Positions 53,609 to 61,634 of a stretch of DNA of 64,000 bases are shown here, one piece after another. Position numbers and translations under genes: made by a program. Numbering within the stretch: the first letter of the stretch is position 1; every line of letters begins with the position of its first letter. The notes under the pieces were generated by a model. It did not search any database and had not been told where the DNA came from. It saw only the letters and a list, made by a program, of their open reading frames with translations. The DNA lies in the NCBI GenBank assembly GCA_910580045.1, contig CAJTXF010000002.1, forward strand, positions 21,518 through 85,517. The letters run 5' to 3'. This DNA comes from an uncultured Eubacteriales bacterium. Lineage in GTDB: Bacteria; Bacillota; Clostridia; Oscillospirales; Acutalibacteraceae.

Positions 53609-54576
53609 AGCAGTTCCTCCACTATCCGTTTGGTTACGCTGGCACAATCTATGCCGTTCTGCTCCCATATCCACCGCTGTGAGCCTGCCGCACTATATGC
53701 GTCGGGAATACCCATCCGTATCAATCGTGGGCCGCCTTCTGTGCCGGACAGATACTCTGCAATAGCACTACCTAACCCACCGATAATGCTGTGCTCCTCT
53801 AAACTTACCAGCAGCTGGTGACTTTTTTGTGCTTGCTCCAGTGTATCCAAATCCAAAGGCTTAATGGTATGCACGTTATATACCGTACTGGAAATATTCC
53901 TTTCCTGCAGTGATTCCGCCGCATCCAGAGCTTCCTTTACCATAAGTCCCGTGGCAAATATGCAGACATCCTCTCCATCACGAAGTTTATCGAACTTACC
54001 CGCTTGAAAATTATAATCATCATTGTGGACAATAGGACAGTTCGGCCCGCCAGACAGCCGGATATACATCGGCGCTTTGGTTTCCGCCGCATATCGAGCT
54101 ATCTTATATGCGTCCAGGCAGTCCGCAGGTGAGAAAACCGTCAGGTTTGGTAAAGCGCGCATAAAAGCGATATCTTCTGTGGCCCAATGCGCGATGCCGC
54201 TGCGGGCTGACATCACTCCAGCCGAAAAACCCACTACTTTTACATTACACTGCATGTGAGCCAGATGCTGCCGCACGTGCTCTAAAGAACGCACAGCAAT
54301 GAAGGAAGCATAGGTGCTTGCAAACACACACCGACCTTCCATTGCCAGCCCAGAGGCAATGCCAATCATATTCTGTTCCGCAATACCCACATTGAGGAAC
54401 TTTTCCGGATAGGCAGACTGAAACCGGAGCATGCTGGAAAGTTGAGCCACGTCTGCCGTCAGGAGCCGTAAATTTTCGTGTTCCCCGCCCAACTCAGGCA
54501 AAGCGATTGCAAAAAAGGTTCCTCGCTGGCCCAGCCTGGCCCAGGTACGTATGCTGGATGAAGTAATCGCTTTCAT
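53605..54576 (-). CDS. Transketolase C-terminal subunit, cassette 1
   Basis: 323 residues. The catalytic Glu lies in NVGIAEQNMIGIASGL, with SARSGIAHWATEDIAFMRALP and the C-terminal NVHTIKPLDLDTL and EEHSIIGGLGSAIAEYL elements. ATG 54576 overlaps the N-subunit stop in ATGA; the frame upstream is not family-like. It pairs with the product of 54573-55406. It is paralogous to the cassette 2 C-subunit but well diverged, so the two pairs probably act on different acceptors or at different steps. Confidence 0.9.
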   Translation of the reverse strand: MKAITSSSIRTWARLGQRGTFFAIALPELGGEHENLRLLTADVAQLSSMLRFQSAYPEKFLNVGIAEQNMIGIASGLAMEGRCVFASTYASFIAVRSLEHVRQHLAHMQCNVKVVGFSAGVMSARSGIAHWATEDIAFMRALPNLTVFSPADCLDAYKIARYAAETKAPMYIRLSGGPNCPIVHNDDYNFQAGKFDKLRDGEDVCIFATGLMVKEALDAAESLQERNISSTVYNVHTIKPLDLDTLEQAQKSHQLLVSLEEHSIIGGLGSAIAEYLSGTEGGPRLIRMGIPDAYSAAGSQRWIWEQNGIDCASVTKRIVEELL

Positions 54577-55406
54577 TCTTTGCCTCCCAAAAGTTCTGCC
54601 CGCGCCCGTTCGTACTGCTTCTGGTCTATCACTCCATGATGCCACTCAGGCCTATTCTCCATAAAGGATACACCTTTTCCTTTTACTGTATCTGCAACAA
54701 TGGCGCACGGCATATCGGACTGCTTTTCCGTTAAGCATCTTAGCAGGCCCTGAACATCGTGGCCATTGCAATGCTCACTCTTCCAGTTGAAAGCCTGAAA
54801 CTTTGCATCCAAATCCTCCAGTGCCATCACTTCTTCTGTATCGCCGTCATAGCACAGCCGGTTTCTGTCAATAATGACCGTCAGATTATTCAGCCTATAC
54901 TGAGCAGCAGACATAAATGCCTCCCATACTGAGCCCTCATTCAATTCCCCATCGCCCATAAGCACGTAGATGTGAGACTTGCTCTTTTTCTCACGCAAGG
55001 CAAGCGCTACACCTATCGCCACAGAAATTGCCATACCCAAACTGCCCCCAGAGTATTCCAGACCCAACTCTACATTCCAGGGATAACCGTTTATTCTTCC
55101 GCCATCCTTAGTGAGCTCGCGCAAATCCTGTTCCTCTATGTATCCAGCCTCATATAAAGCGGGAAATTGGGCCAAAACACAGTGATTTTTGCCGACAAAA
55201 AAGCGATCACGGTCCTGCCAGCAAGGATTCCTTGCATCAAACCGGAGCACGCCCCCATACAGCACAGCAAAAATTTCTATACAGGAGAGGCCTCCGCCCA
55301 AATGTGCGCCACCCTTCCCGGCGGCAAGAGCCATGTCCAGTGCAGCCAACCGCATACGCTTTGCCATGGCCTCTATATTCTGTATCTGATTCGATGTGTA
55401 AATCAT
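54573..55406 (-). CDS. Transketolase N-terminal subunit, cassette 1
   Basis: 277 residues, TPP-binding domain with GDGELNEGSVWE and IIDRNRLCYDG. The substrate-histidine segment reads FVGKNHCVLAQF rather than the usual LSKGHASPALY: the His is kept but the flanking Gly and Ala are replaced by Asn and Cys, hinting at altered donor or acceptor binding. The end MENRPEWHHG matches other split transketolases. It starts in ATGA overlap with the SDR gene and ends in ATGA overlap with the C-subunit gene. Confidence 0.9.
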   Translation of the reverse strand: MIYTSNQIQNIEAMAKRMRLAALDMALAAGKGGAHLGGGLSCIEIFAVLYGGVLRFDARNPCWQDRDRFFVGKNHCVLAQFPALYEAGYIEEQDLRELTKDGGRINGYPWNVELGLEYSGGSLGMAISVAIGVALALREKKSKSHIYVLMGDGELNEGSVWEAFMSAAQYRLNNLTVIIDRNRLCYDGDTEEVMALEDLDAKFQAFNWKSEHCNGHDVQGLLRCLTEKQSDMPCAIVADTVKGKGVSFMENRPEWHHGVIDQKQYERARAELLGGKE

Positions 55407-56143
55407 AACCTGCCTCCGTCAGCACGAAGTATTTCTCCTGTTACATAGGATGCTCTATCGCTTGCTAAAAAAGCAATCACTTCAGCAATTTCACTCGGAG
55501 TGCCCATGCGGCCAGCCGGAGTACGGTTCAATACTTTTTCTAGTTCTGCCGGACTGCGGTACGCCCCCATCTCCGTGCTGATAAGTCCTGGCGCAACCGC
55601 ATTTACCCGAACACCATGCGGAGCCATCTCCTTAGCACAAGAGCGGGTAGCCCAAATCAACGCCGCCTTACTGGAGCCATAGGCCAGGTAACCCGGCTCA
55701 TGTTCCAGCCCGCCTACGGATGCCATGTTGATGATACTGCCGCCTTTCTTCCGCAGCATGTACTTTCCAAAATACTGCATCAGAGCCACCTGAGCAAAAA
55801 AGTTTACCTCGAAAATCTCTTGGAGCTTTGCTATAGAGGTAGTAAACATTGTGCCGCCGTGCGGTATTCCTGCGTTATTCACCAGCACATCCACCGGCAG
55901 CTTTTCTGAGAGTATGCGCTTTACGGACACTGCCATTTCCCCAGTATCCGCCAAATCAAAGTAGACTGGCTTAATCCAAACACCATACTCCTGCATCAGC
56001 GCTGCCATATCCTGCTCAAAGGCTTGGTCTGGTTTCCGGGCACAGGCCCACACATTGGCCCCGTATTTTGCGAAACACTTCACCGTGGCCCGGCCTATCC
56101 CCCTGCGTGCACCGGTGATAACTGCATTTTTCCCTTTTAGCAT
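55403..56143 (-). CDS. Short-chain dehydrogenase/reductase, cassette 1
   Basis: 246 residues. SDR motifs TGARRGIG, NNAGIPHG, Ser in MASVGG, YGSSK and VNAVAPGLISTEM are all present. ATG 56143 has GGGAGGG 4 bases upstream; the open frame upstream has no family likeness. It lies 14 bases after the LuxC-like gene and before the transketolase pair, so the cassette 1 order is LuxE-LuxC-SDR-TkN-TkC. Predicted to act on the aldehyde or ketol intermediates. Confidence 0.88.
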   Translation of the reverse strand: MLKGKNAVITGARRGIGRATVKCFAKYGANVWACARKPDQAFEQDMAALMQEYGVWIKPVYFDLADTGEMAVSVKRILSEKLPVDVLVNNAGIPHGGTMFTTSIAKLQEIFEVNFFAQVALMQYFGKYMLRKKGGSIINMASVGGLEHEPGYLAYGSSKAALIWATRSCAKEMAPHGVRVNAVAPGLISTEMGAYRSPAELEKVLNRTPAGRMGTPSEIAEVIAFLASDRASYVTGEILRADGGRL

Positions 56144-56157
56144 ATACCCTCCCGCTT

Positions 56158-57336
56158 TTACTCTGCCTGCACGATTCTTGAAAGCATCCTTATAATGTCG
56201 TAACCGTCCCAAATCACATCAATGTCCATTGCCCTGCCCACAGGCACAATACGGTCTATGCCACTCAGTCGATTTTCAATCACCATGTTCTGCAGGAGTT
56301 CCGGCTCTAATCCAAAGTACGTCAGCGTCTGATACTTCCCGTTAACAAGCGGACATAGTTCTTCCAGTGCAGATAGGTTCGCCTCATAGAAATAACCGCC
56401 TTTACCGCGAAGGCTGTCTCCCGCCTTCTGGGGAAGTCCCGAAAGCTCAGCCCTGTATAACAGATTTCCGCCTAGACGTACCACCCGTTTAACCTCCGGA
56501 TACTCTACTGCATCCTCACAAAGCTGGGTGTATTTATCCACTGCTGTCATACCCTGCAATTCATACCGGGCTGCAACATATTCCGTAACCGCCCCCCAGA
56601 AACGCTCTCTTGCGTCCATACTGCCATTTACCCACAATACCATCTGTGGTGAAGAGCAGGCGTTCTGGTCCATCAGATATGTGTCGTTATAGAAGCCCTC
56701 CACCAGCGTTTGCAGAGACCTTGTATCTGTTTGCTCAATCTCTTTTCCATTCAAGACGCAGATTGAGTAGCGGTCCGCAAAGACTAAATCCACACATTTG
56801 GGCTTCACTGGACAGCTCCGAACTGTCTGCACTGTCTTGTCTCCACCCCAGATAATCCGAACGTCTGATGTGGCGCAGAAATTCGCCGTAATATCCTGAT
56901 TGACCGGATATCGCACAAAGGCCGTGCGGCGCTCTATCTCTGGGTGGCTGGGCAGGAGCTGACTAACCGCGCCACAAATCAGCTGGACCTGTGGGAAAGG
57001 CTTCGACGGCACCCGTACAATATTTCCGTTCCCCGCCAGCAAAGAAAAGGCAAACGAAAAAGCAAAGTTCACTGGCACGTTGGATGGAGCTACATGAAAC
57101 GTCAGTCCTCGTCCCAACCGCTGCCCCCAGTCAGCACAGGACGCCTGCAGCTTTTGCAGGTTCCCCTTCCTGCACCAGAACGCGAAAGATACCACATCCG
57201 GGTAGGCTCGAGTATGCCGCTCACGCAACAGCTCTTTCGACAGGTCAGAGAGAAACGCCAACGCCTCATCACTGTACGCAGCCAATGGAGCACTGCTTAC
57301 TACTGAACTGCCTGCCAGATATTCAACGCTGTTCAT
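56158..57336 (-). CDS. LuxC-like acyl reductase, cassette 1
   Basis: 392 residues. LuxC-family motifs: FHVAPSNVPVNFAFSF, IIWGGDKTVQTVRS, FADRYSICVL and the catalytic Cys in DQNACSSPQMV. It is paralogous to the cassette 2 reductase over its whole length. The start ATG 57336 overlaps the end of the LuxE-like gene by 14 bases, with GGGGGTG about 12 bases upstream. It reduces the LuxE-bound acyl group to an aldehyde (family knowledge). No luxAB or luxD is present, so it does not serve bioluminescence. Confidence 0.88.
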   Translation of the reverse strand: MNSVEYLAGSSVVSSAPLAAYSDEALAFLSDLSKELLRERHTRAYPDVVSFAFWCRKGNLQKLQASCADWGQRLGRGLTFHVAPSNVPVNFAFSFAFSLLAGNGNIVRVPSKPFPQVQLICGAVSQLLPSHPEIERRTAFVRYPVNQDITANFCATSDVRIIWGGDKTVQTVRSCPVKPKCVDLVFADRYSICVLNGKEIEQTDTRSLQTLVEGFYNDTYLMDQNACSSPQMVLWVNGSMDARERFWGAVTEYVAARYELQGMTAVDKYTQLCEDAVEYPEVKRVVRLGGNLLYRAELSGLPQKAGDSLRGKGGYFYEANLSALEELCPLVNGKYQTLTYFGLEPELLQNMVIENRLSGIDRIVPVGRAMDIDVIWDGYDIIRMLSRIVQAE

Positions 57337-58405
57337 AGGTATCGCTGCACCCCCTCAGTTCTGCACCAGCCATACGGCCATGGATTTTGAAATACTTTCC
57401 CAATCTGCCGCAGAGACAATCGTCCTCACCTAAGATTTCACCTTCGTCCTCGGTGAGCAGGACATGTCCAGGATAGCTGGTGGGCAGCAGAGACATCAGC
57501 TCAATCAGTCCTTTTTCACCTGGATTTGCCACAGAAAAATCCCCTGGTCTTCGAATGAGCACATCGGAGTAAATTGAGCAGTGCATATGCCCATGCTCAC
57601 ATTCCACAAACACCGAGCCCAGCTGCTCGGCCATGCCGTAATAGTTGTGTATACTCACATTTCCCAAGGTTTCAAAGATGCTCTCGTTAAATCTCTGAGG
57701 ACTTACTGCTTGAGCCTTTAGCTTCTTCCATCCGCCAATGTGGAATAATACGCCATTCTCTACAGCAAACTTTATACCAGCTTCTCTCATAGCCTGTACT
57801 ACATACTGCCAAATCATATATGTATATCCAAAAAGAAGTATTTTCTCACCCATATGCTTTTCCAAAAATGCCTGTACCTCGGGTATGTTTAGATTCATGT
57901 CTTCATCCAAAGCGTATATGACATCTCGTCCAAACATAGTAAATCCAACTATCCCTGCACCCCGGGCAGAAAACATGGCGCGCTCCTTTTTTACCAGAGC
58001 TGTATCCAAAATTATCAGTGGGAGCCGTTTCTTTCCGATAAACGAGCCGATGATTTCTGTCAGCACCCTAGTCTGTGCCCGCACATTCCGCTTGTCCAAA
58101 AAAATTTTGGATACCTGCTGGCCCGATGTGCCGGAAGAAGTCATCACCTTGGCAATTTCCTCCCGGGGCACACTGTGGAGTTCGTATTTCTTAAAGAGAC
58201 GAACCGGCAGCATAGGCTGATTTTCTGGAGCCACATCACTGGTAAAATCGTGTCCTAATACCTCCAGTATCCGGCAGTATTCCCTACAGCTTCCAGCGTG
58301 GACGCGGGTTAACTCGCTAAGTGCGCGGATATACAAAGCTCGCTTTTCCTCTTTCCCCAGACTGTAAGGTTCCAGCGCCAGCACCTCTTCCAAAGAAAAC
58401 GCCAT
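57323..58405 (-). CDS. LuxE-like acyl-protein synthetase, cassette 1
   Basis: 360 residues. ATP loop TSSGTSGQQVSK (about residue 89), GKKRLPLIILD, YYGMAEQLGSVFVECE and DDCLCGRLGKYFKIHGR. The C terminus has the candidate acylated Cys in LRGCSDTY, identical to the cassette 2 partner. AGAGGTG lies 5 bases before the ATG. It starts 3 bases after the GNAT gene, so expression is tied to the upstream ACP/adenylation genes. It activates an unidentified carboxylic acid, either a fatty acid or a sugar or hydroxy acid. Confidence 0.88.
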   Translation of the reverse strand: MAFSLEEVLALEPYSLGKEEKRALYIRALSELTRVHAGSCREYCRILEVLGHDFTSDVAPENQPMLPVRLFKKYELHSVPREEIAKVMTSSGTSGQQVSKIFLDKRNVRAQTRVLTEIIGSFIGKKRLPLIILDTALVKKERAMFSARGAGIVGFTMFGRDVIYALDEDMNLNIPEVQAFLEKHMGEKILLFGYTYMIWQYVVQAMREAGIKFAVENGVLFHIGGWKKLKAQAVSPQRFNESIFETLGNVSIHNYYGMAEQLGSVFVECEHGHMHCSIYSDVLIRRPGDFSVANPGEKGLIELMSLLPTSYPGHVLLTEDEGEILGEDDCLCGRLGKYFKIHGRMAGAELRGCSDTYEQR

Positions 58406-58408
58406 AGC

Positions 58409-59071
58409 TCACACCTCTTTCAAGTAAACATCCATGGGGCATGAAAACTTTCCATCCAGAAACGCATATAAATTCATTGCAGCTGGATTTGCTGTGGATA
58501 CTCTGCCACCCAGAAAACGGACGCCCTGAGACTTACAGTCCCGAGCTGCCGCCGCATACAGAGACAGCGCTGCACCTGAGGCTCGATAGCGTTCCAGAAC
58601 TGCCGCCAGGTGAACAAAGCGCCTGTCTCCTTCTCCGGTCAGCGCCAAAAAACCAGTGGGCTGGCCCCTGTGCTCACACAAATAGCAGGAAGGTAAGTCG
58701 TCCACCCAACTGGTCAAAATATCATCTGCAATAGCTTGGTTTAGAGCAGGAGCTACATGAAACCTCCGGTCTGCAGGGAAGCACTGTTTTGCGATGGCAA
58801 GAATTTCGTCCCGTCTCTCACTGGTGAACTGGGGCTCGGTACGCACTAGAGAGGAAAAATCTATCCTACCAGAGCTCAGGCTGATGGAAACCTCCACAGT
58901 ACGGTCAGCACAGAAAAATCCTTGCCGTACCATTTCTGCTTGGCTTTCATAACAGGCAGGCATGGATACCCGTACATGGGTAGCGTCCTCAAACTGCCAG
59001 CCGTAAGGCGCATCGCACGTAATGTCCAGCAACCGGATTTTCCCATACCATCTGCGTTCTTCCCGGTTCAT
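58409..59071 (-). CDS. GNAT-family N-acyltransferase (WecD-like)
   Basis: 220 residues. The C-terminal ~100 residues carry a GNAT fold (GQPTGFLALTGEG, FVHLAAVLERYRASGAALSLY, FLGGRVSTANPAAMNLYAFL) resembling WecD-type acyltransferases, which acylate amino groups of dideoxy sugars on nucleotide carriers. The acyl-CoA pyrophosphate loop (about RYRASGAAL) is present. The N-terminal domain is specific to this subgroup. It starts in an ATGA overlap with the adenylation gene. It may transfer the cluster's unusual acyl group onto an amino sugar. Confidence 0.78.
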   Translation of the reverse strand: MNREERRWYGKIRLLDITCDAPYGWQFEDATHVRVSMPACYESQAEMVRQGFFCADRTVEVSISLSSGRIDFSSLVRTEPQFTSERRDEILAIAKQCFPADRRFHVAPALNQAIADDILTSWVDDLPSCYLCEHRGQPTGFLALTGEGDRRFVHLAAVLERYRASGAALSLYAAAARDCKSQGVRFLGGRVSTANPAAMNLYAFLDGKFSCPMDVYLKEV

Positions 59072-60474
59072 GATTGAACCCCCAAGGCACTGTACAGCAC
59101 CTTTCCCGAATCACTTCGGGGAATCTCCTTAATCAAATGCAGATGAAATCCATTGGGATTGATGGCTGTATGCTCCTTGATAAACCTCGCTGTGTACTCC
59201 ATCTTGCTCTCGTCTGTTATGTAGATATCCAGCCGGTCATCCACCCCTGTGCAGGCGCATGGAATCCCTGCTTTATTTAGCAGTCCCTCCACCTCGTCTA
59301 GGTTCACCCGGCTGCCGAACAGCTTCAAAAATCTCTTTTTTCGTCCCACTATATAATAAAATCCATCCGCATCCCGTTTGGCCATATCCCCAGTGTGCAG
59401 CTCTCCGTGGTTTTCATCCGGCCTGCACAGGTCGAAACGGTTTTCTGCATAGCCCAACGTCACATTGGGACCTCTATAAATCAGTTCTCCGGTAACCTCT
59501 GGCTCCAAAATGGGATTACCCTCCCCATCTGCCAGCCAAAACTCACCGCCAGGAATGGCAATCCCGATGCTCGCCGCCTTGCTCTCCGCATACTCCCAGG
59601 GAAGGTAAGCCATGCGCGCGGTAGCCTCGGTCTGGCCATACATCACAATGAACTTCATGTTTTTTTCCTTGCAGATTTGGATAAATTCTTCTGCCCGCTC
59701 TTTCGGGAGTTTTCCTCCCGCCTGTGTCAGATAGCGCAGACTGGGAAAATCCATACGATTAAAACGCAGTTTTTTTAGTATCTCATAGATATACGGTACC
59801 CCGCCAAAGGTAGTTGCCTTTTGTTCCTCCAGAAGCACCCAGAAGCTCTTCTCCATTAGAGTTTTATCCGTCAAGATAACCGCCGCACCCGCATACAGAT
59901 GGGAGTGCAAAATCGACAGGCCATATGTGTACTGCATCGGCAAAGTGGTGATAGCTCTATCCTCAGGGAGAATATCCAGATACTCCACGATTGCCTGAGT
60001 GTTGGCTTCAATATTTTGGAGGGACTGCCGCACTAGCTTCGGACTGCCTGTGCTGCCTGAGGTGGTCAGTAGGAGTGCCAGCTCATCCGACAGCTTGTAA
60101 TCCTGCTCGTAAGGCAAATGCAGCAGGGTATAGCTCTCACTCCGCCAGACCATGGCACCTGACAGTTCAGATGCCTTTTCGCTGGGAAGGTAAAAATAGG
60201 CTGGACGGTAAGACTCAAGCAAGCCCTCCAACATGGATGTATCCAGATTTTCTGCCAGCAGAACCGGAACGATCCCCCGGCGCAAAAAGCCCACGTATCC
60301 CGCTGCTGCATCAACACAGTTACGGCACATAAGAAAAACCAAGCAGCGTCTGCCCACCGCTCCGGCAATTTCATCTGCCTGGGCCAACAGCGCATTGTAA
60401 GCTATATGTTCTCCTGTTTCAGTAATGAGAGCTGTACGCTCCCCAAACCGTTCCAGAGTATTCCAAAAAGCCAT
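59068..60474 (-). CDS. Adenylate-forming acyl/aryl-ACP ligase (ANL superfamily)
   Basis: 468 residues. ATP loop LLTTSGSTGSPKLV (about residue 140), the A5-type motif MYGQTEATARM, GELHTGDMAKRD and RKKRFLKLFGSRVN, and the C-terminal catalytic Lys in PRSDSGKVLYSAL. It activates a carboxylic acid and loads it on a carrier protein. The tight link to an ACP gene (30 bases upstream) supports ACP as acceptor. GGGAGG lies 6 bases before the ATG. It is slightly shorter than typical CoA ligases (about 500-550), as are many stand-alone ACP-loading enzymes. The substrate cannot be read. Confidence 0.88.
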   Translation of the reverse strand: MAFWNTLERFGERTALITETGEHIAYNALLAQADEIAGAVGRRCLVFLMCRNCVDAAAGYVGFLRRGIVPVLLAENLDTSMLEGLLESYRPAYFYLPSEKASELSGAMVWRSESYTLLHLPYEQDYKLSDELALLLTTSGSTGSPKLVRQSLQNIEANTQAIVEYLDILPEDRAITTLPMQYTYGLSILHSHLYAGAAVILTDKTLMEKSFWVLLEEQKATTFGGVPYIYEILKKLRFNRMDFPSLRYLTQAGGKLPKERAEEFIQICKEKNMKFIVMYGQTEATARMAYLPWEYAESKAASIGIAIPGGEFWLADGEGNPILEPEVTGELIYRGPNVTLGYAENRFDLCRPDENHGELHTGDMAKRDADGFYYIVGRKKRFLKLFGSRVNLDEVEGLLNKAGIPCACTGVDDRLDIYITDESKMEYTARFIKEHTAINPNGFHLHLIKEIPRSDSGKVLYSALGVQS

Positions 60475-60504
60475 GTTCCACCTCCCGTAAGAAGTTCATA
60501 ATCT

Positions 60505-60741
60505 TTACAGCTCGACCTCGTATTTTGCCATAAATTCCTTGCCTTTTTCATAGGAGTTGAAGTCGATGATGTCATCTGTATCGAACATGATATCAAAAGC
60601 GTCCTCCAAAGCCGCAATCAACTGCATGTGACCCACACTATCCCACTCGGGAATCTCCTGGTAGGCAAGACTAGGCAACTGTTCCGCTGTTACGCCAAAG
60701 GACTCAATAAACGCTTCGTTATACTTCTCAATGTTTGTCAT
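60505..60741 (-). CDS. Acyl carrier protein, copy 2
   Basis: 78 residues. The phosphopantetheine attachment Ser is in EWDSVGHMQLI; helix 2 follows (ALEDAFDIMFD). The start lies inside the end of the metallo-beta-lactamase-fold gene (14-base overlap; GGAGG 9 bases upstream). It is likely loaded by the adenylating enzyme encoded next. Confidence 0.9.
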   Translation of the reverse strand: MTNIEKYNEAFIESFGVTAEQLPSLAYQEIPEWDSVGHMQLIAALEDAFDIMFDTDDIIDFNSYEKGKEFMAKYEVEL

Positions 60742-61399
60742 GGTATGGTTCCTCCATTTTTGTTTTATGATTTCTTAGCCGGAAAGCTCTATAGTGCCCT
60801 GGATATACGAATGTCTCATCCGGCAGTTCTCGCAAATACGGCAGTGCTATCTCCTTATACTGTCTCCTGCTGCCTCCAGGGAAGCGGGTAACAGTTACGT
60901 CTCCTGGCAGCAGTGTGTCTCCGGAAAAAAGCTGTTTCCTATCTGTCAATATACAAATGCTCCCTGGTGAGTGACCTGGTGTCTCGGTTAGTGCCACCTC
61001 ATGTCCCTGCCAGAAAAATGTTCTGTGTTTGGAAAAAACTTCGTCCGCATGGGTGAAATACTCTGCTACAGGCTGGCTGTTTTCCGGCAGCGGCTCCCCG
61101 GTTTGTATGGCAGCATATGCCTCATAGTACCGGGAAAAATTGTGAGAAAAATTTTGTATCCGCTCCCCGCAGGGCTCGCTGCATATCACTGGGTAGCCAT
61201 AACGTTCGCGCAGAGCGTTTGTGCCGCTGATATGGTCATAGTGCTCATGGGTCAACAGAATATAGTCTATCTCCTGGCACTCCTCTGCTATCCGAGCGGC
61301 AAATCCATCATATGGGTCAATGATAATGCCATGGTTATTTTCTGTCAGCAGGTACATATTTGAAGATAGCAGAGGGGTAGTATACTGCAGTACTTTCAT
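60728..61399 (-). CDS. Metallo-beta-lactamase-fold hydrolase
   Basis: 223 residues. The metal motif THEHYDH (about residue 50), His in TPGHSPGS, Asp in LFSGDTLLPGD, and His in VYPGHYRA complete the binuclear metal site, as in glyoxalase II and related thioesterases. Its position between two ACP genes suggests that it hydrolyses acyl-ACP thioesters, releasing a free acid for the LuxE-like enzymes, or that it edits mis-loaded carriers. This is an inference from context. It starts in ATGA overlap with ACP copy 1. Confidence 0.85.
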   Translation of the reverse strand: MKVLQYTTPLLSSNMYLLTENNHGIIIDPYDGFAARIAEECQEIDYILLTHEHYDHISGTNALRERYGYPVICSEPCGERIQNFSHNFSRYYEAYAAIQTGEPLPENSQPVAEYFTHADEVFSKHRTFFWQGHEVALTETPGHSPGSICILTDRKQLFSGDTLLPGDVTVTRFPGGSRRQYKEIALPYLRELPDETFVYPGHYRAFRLRNHKTKMEEPYHDKH

Positions 61400-61614
61400 T
61401 CCATGTGGGTGAGGATATCCCCCACTGTGACCAGCGCCTTCAACTCCGCACCAGACAGAGTCTTCCCAAAGTTGTCGTCCATCATGGCGATAAGGGATAA
61501 GGCCGCGATACTGTCCCAGGAGTCCACCTCGTCCAGAATGGTCTCTGGGGTCAATACACCTTCTTCCGTATCGAGAGCTTCTTCAATCAGAGCAAGTTTT
61601 TCTTTGAGTTCCAT
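61396..61614 (-). CDS. Acyl carrier protein, copy 1
   Basis: 72 residues with the phosphopantetheine Ser in DSWDSIAALSLIA and the following acidic helix MMDDNFG. It differs markedly from the second ACP in the cluster, so the two probably bind different partners. AAAGGAAG lies 7 bases before the ATG. Confidence 0.9.
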   Translation of the reverse strand: MELKEKLALIEEALDTEEGVLTPETILDEVDSWDSIAALSLIAMMDDNFGKTLSGAELKALVTVGDILTHME

Positions 61615-61634
61615 AGTAACACTTCCTTTCTAGG

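Noticed and set aside
49553..55406. Ordinary pentose-phosphate transketolase genes
   Set aside because: Two diverged split pairs interlocked with LuxE/LuxC and SDR genes in a glycan cluster argue for a specialised role, although the basic reaction type is probably the same.
47699..58405. A bioluminescence (lux) operon
   Set aside because: Only LuxC- and LuxE-like genes occur; luxA, luxB and luxD are absent and transketolase genes take their place.
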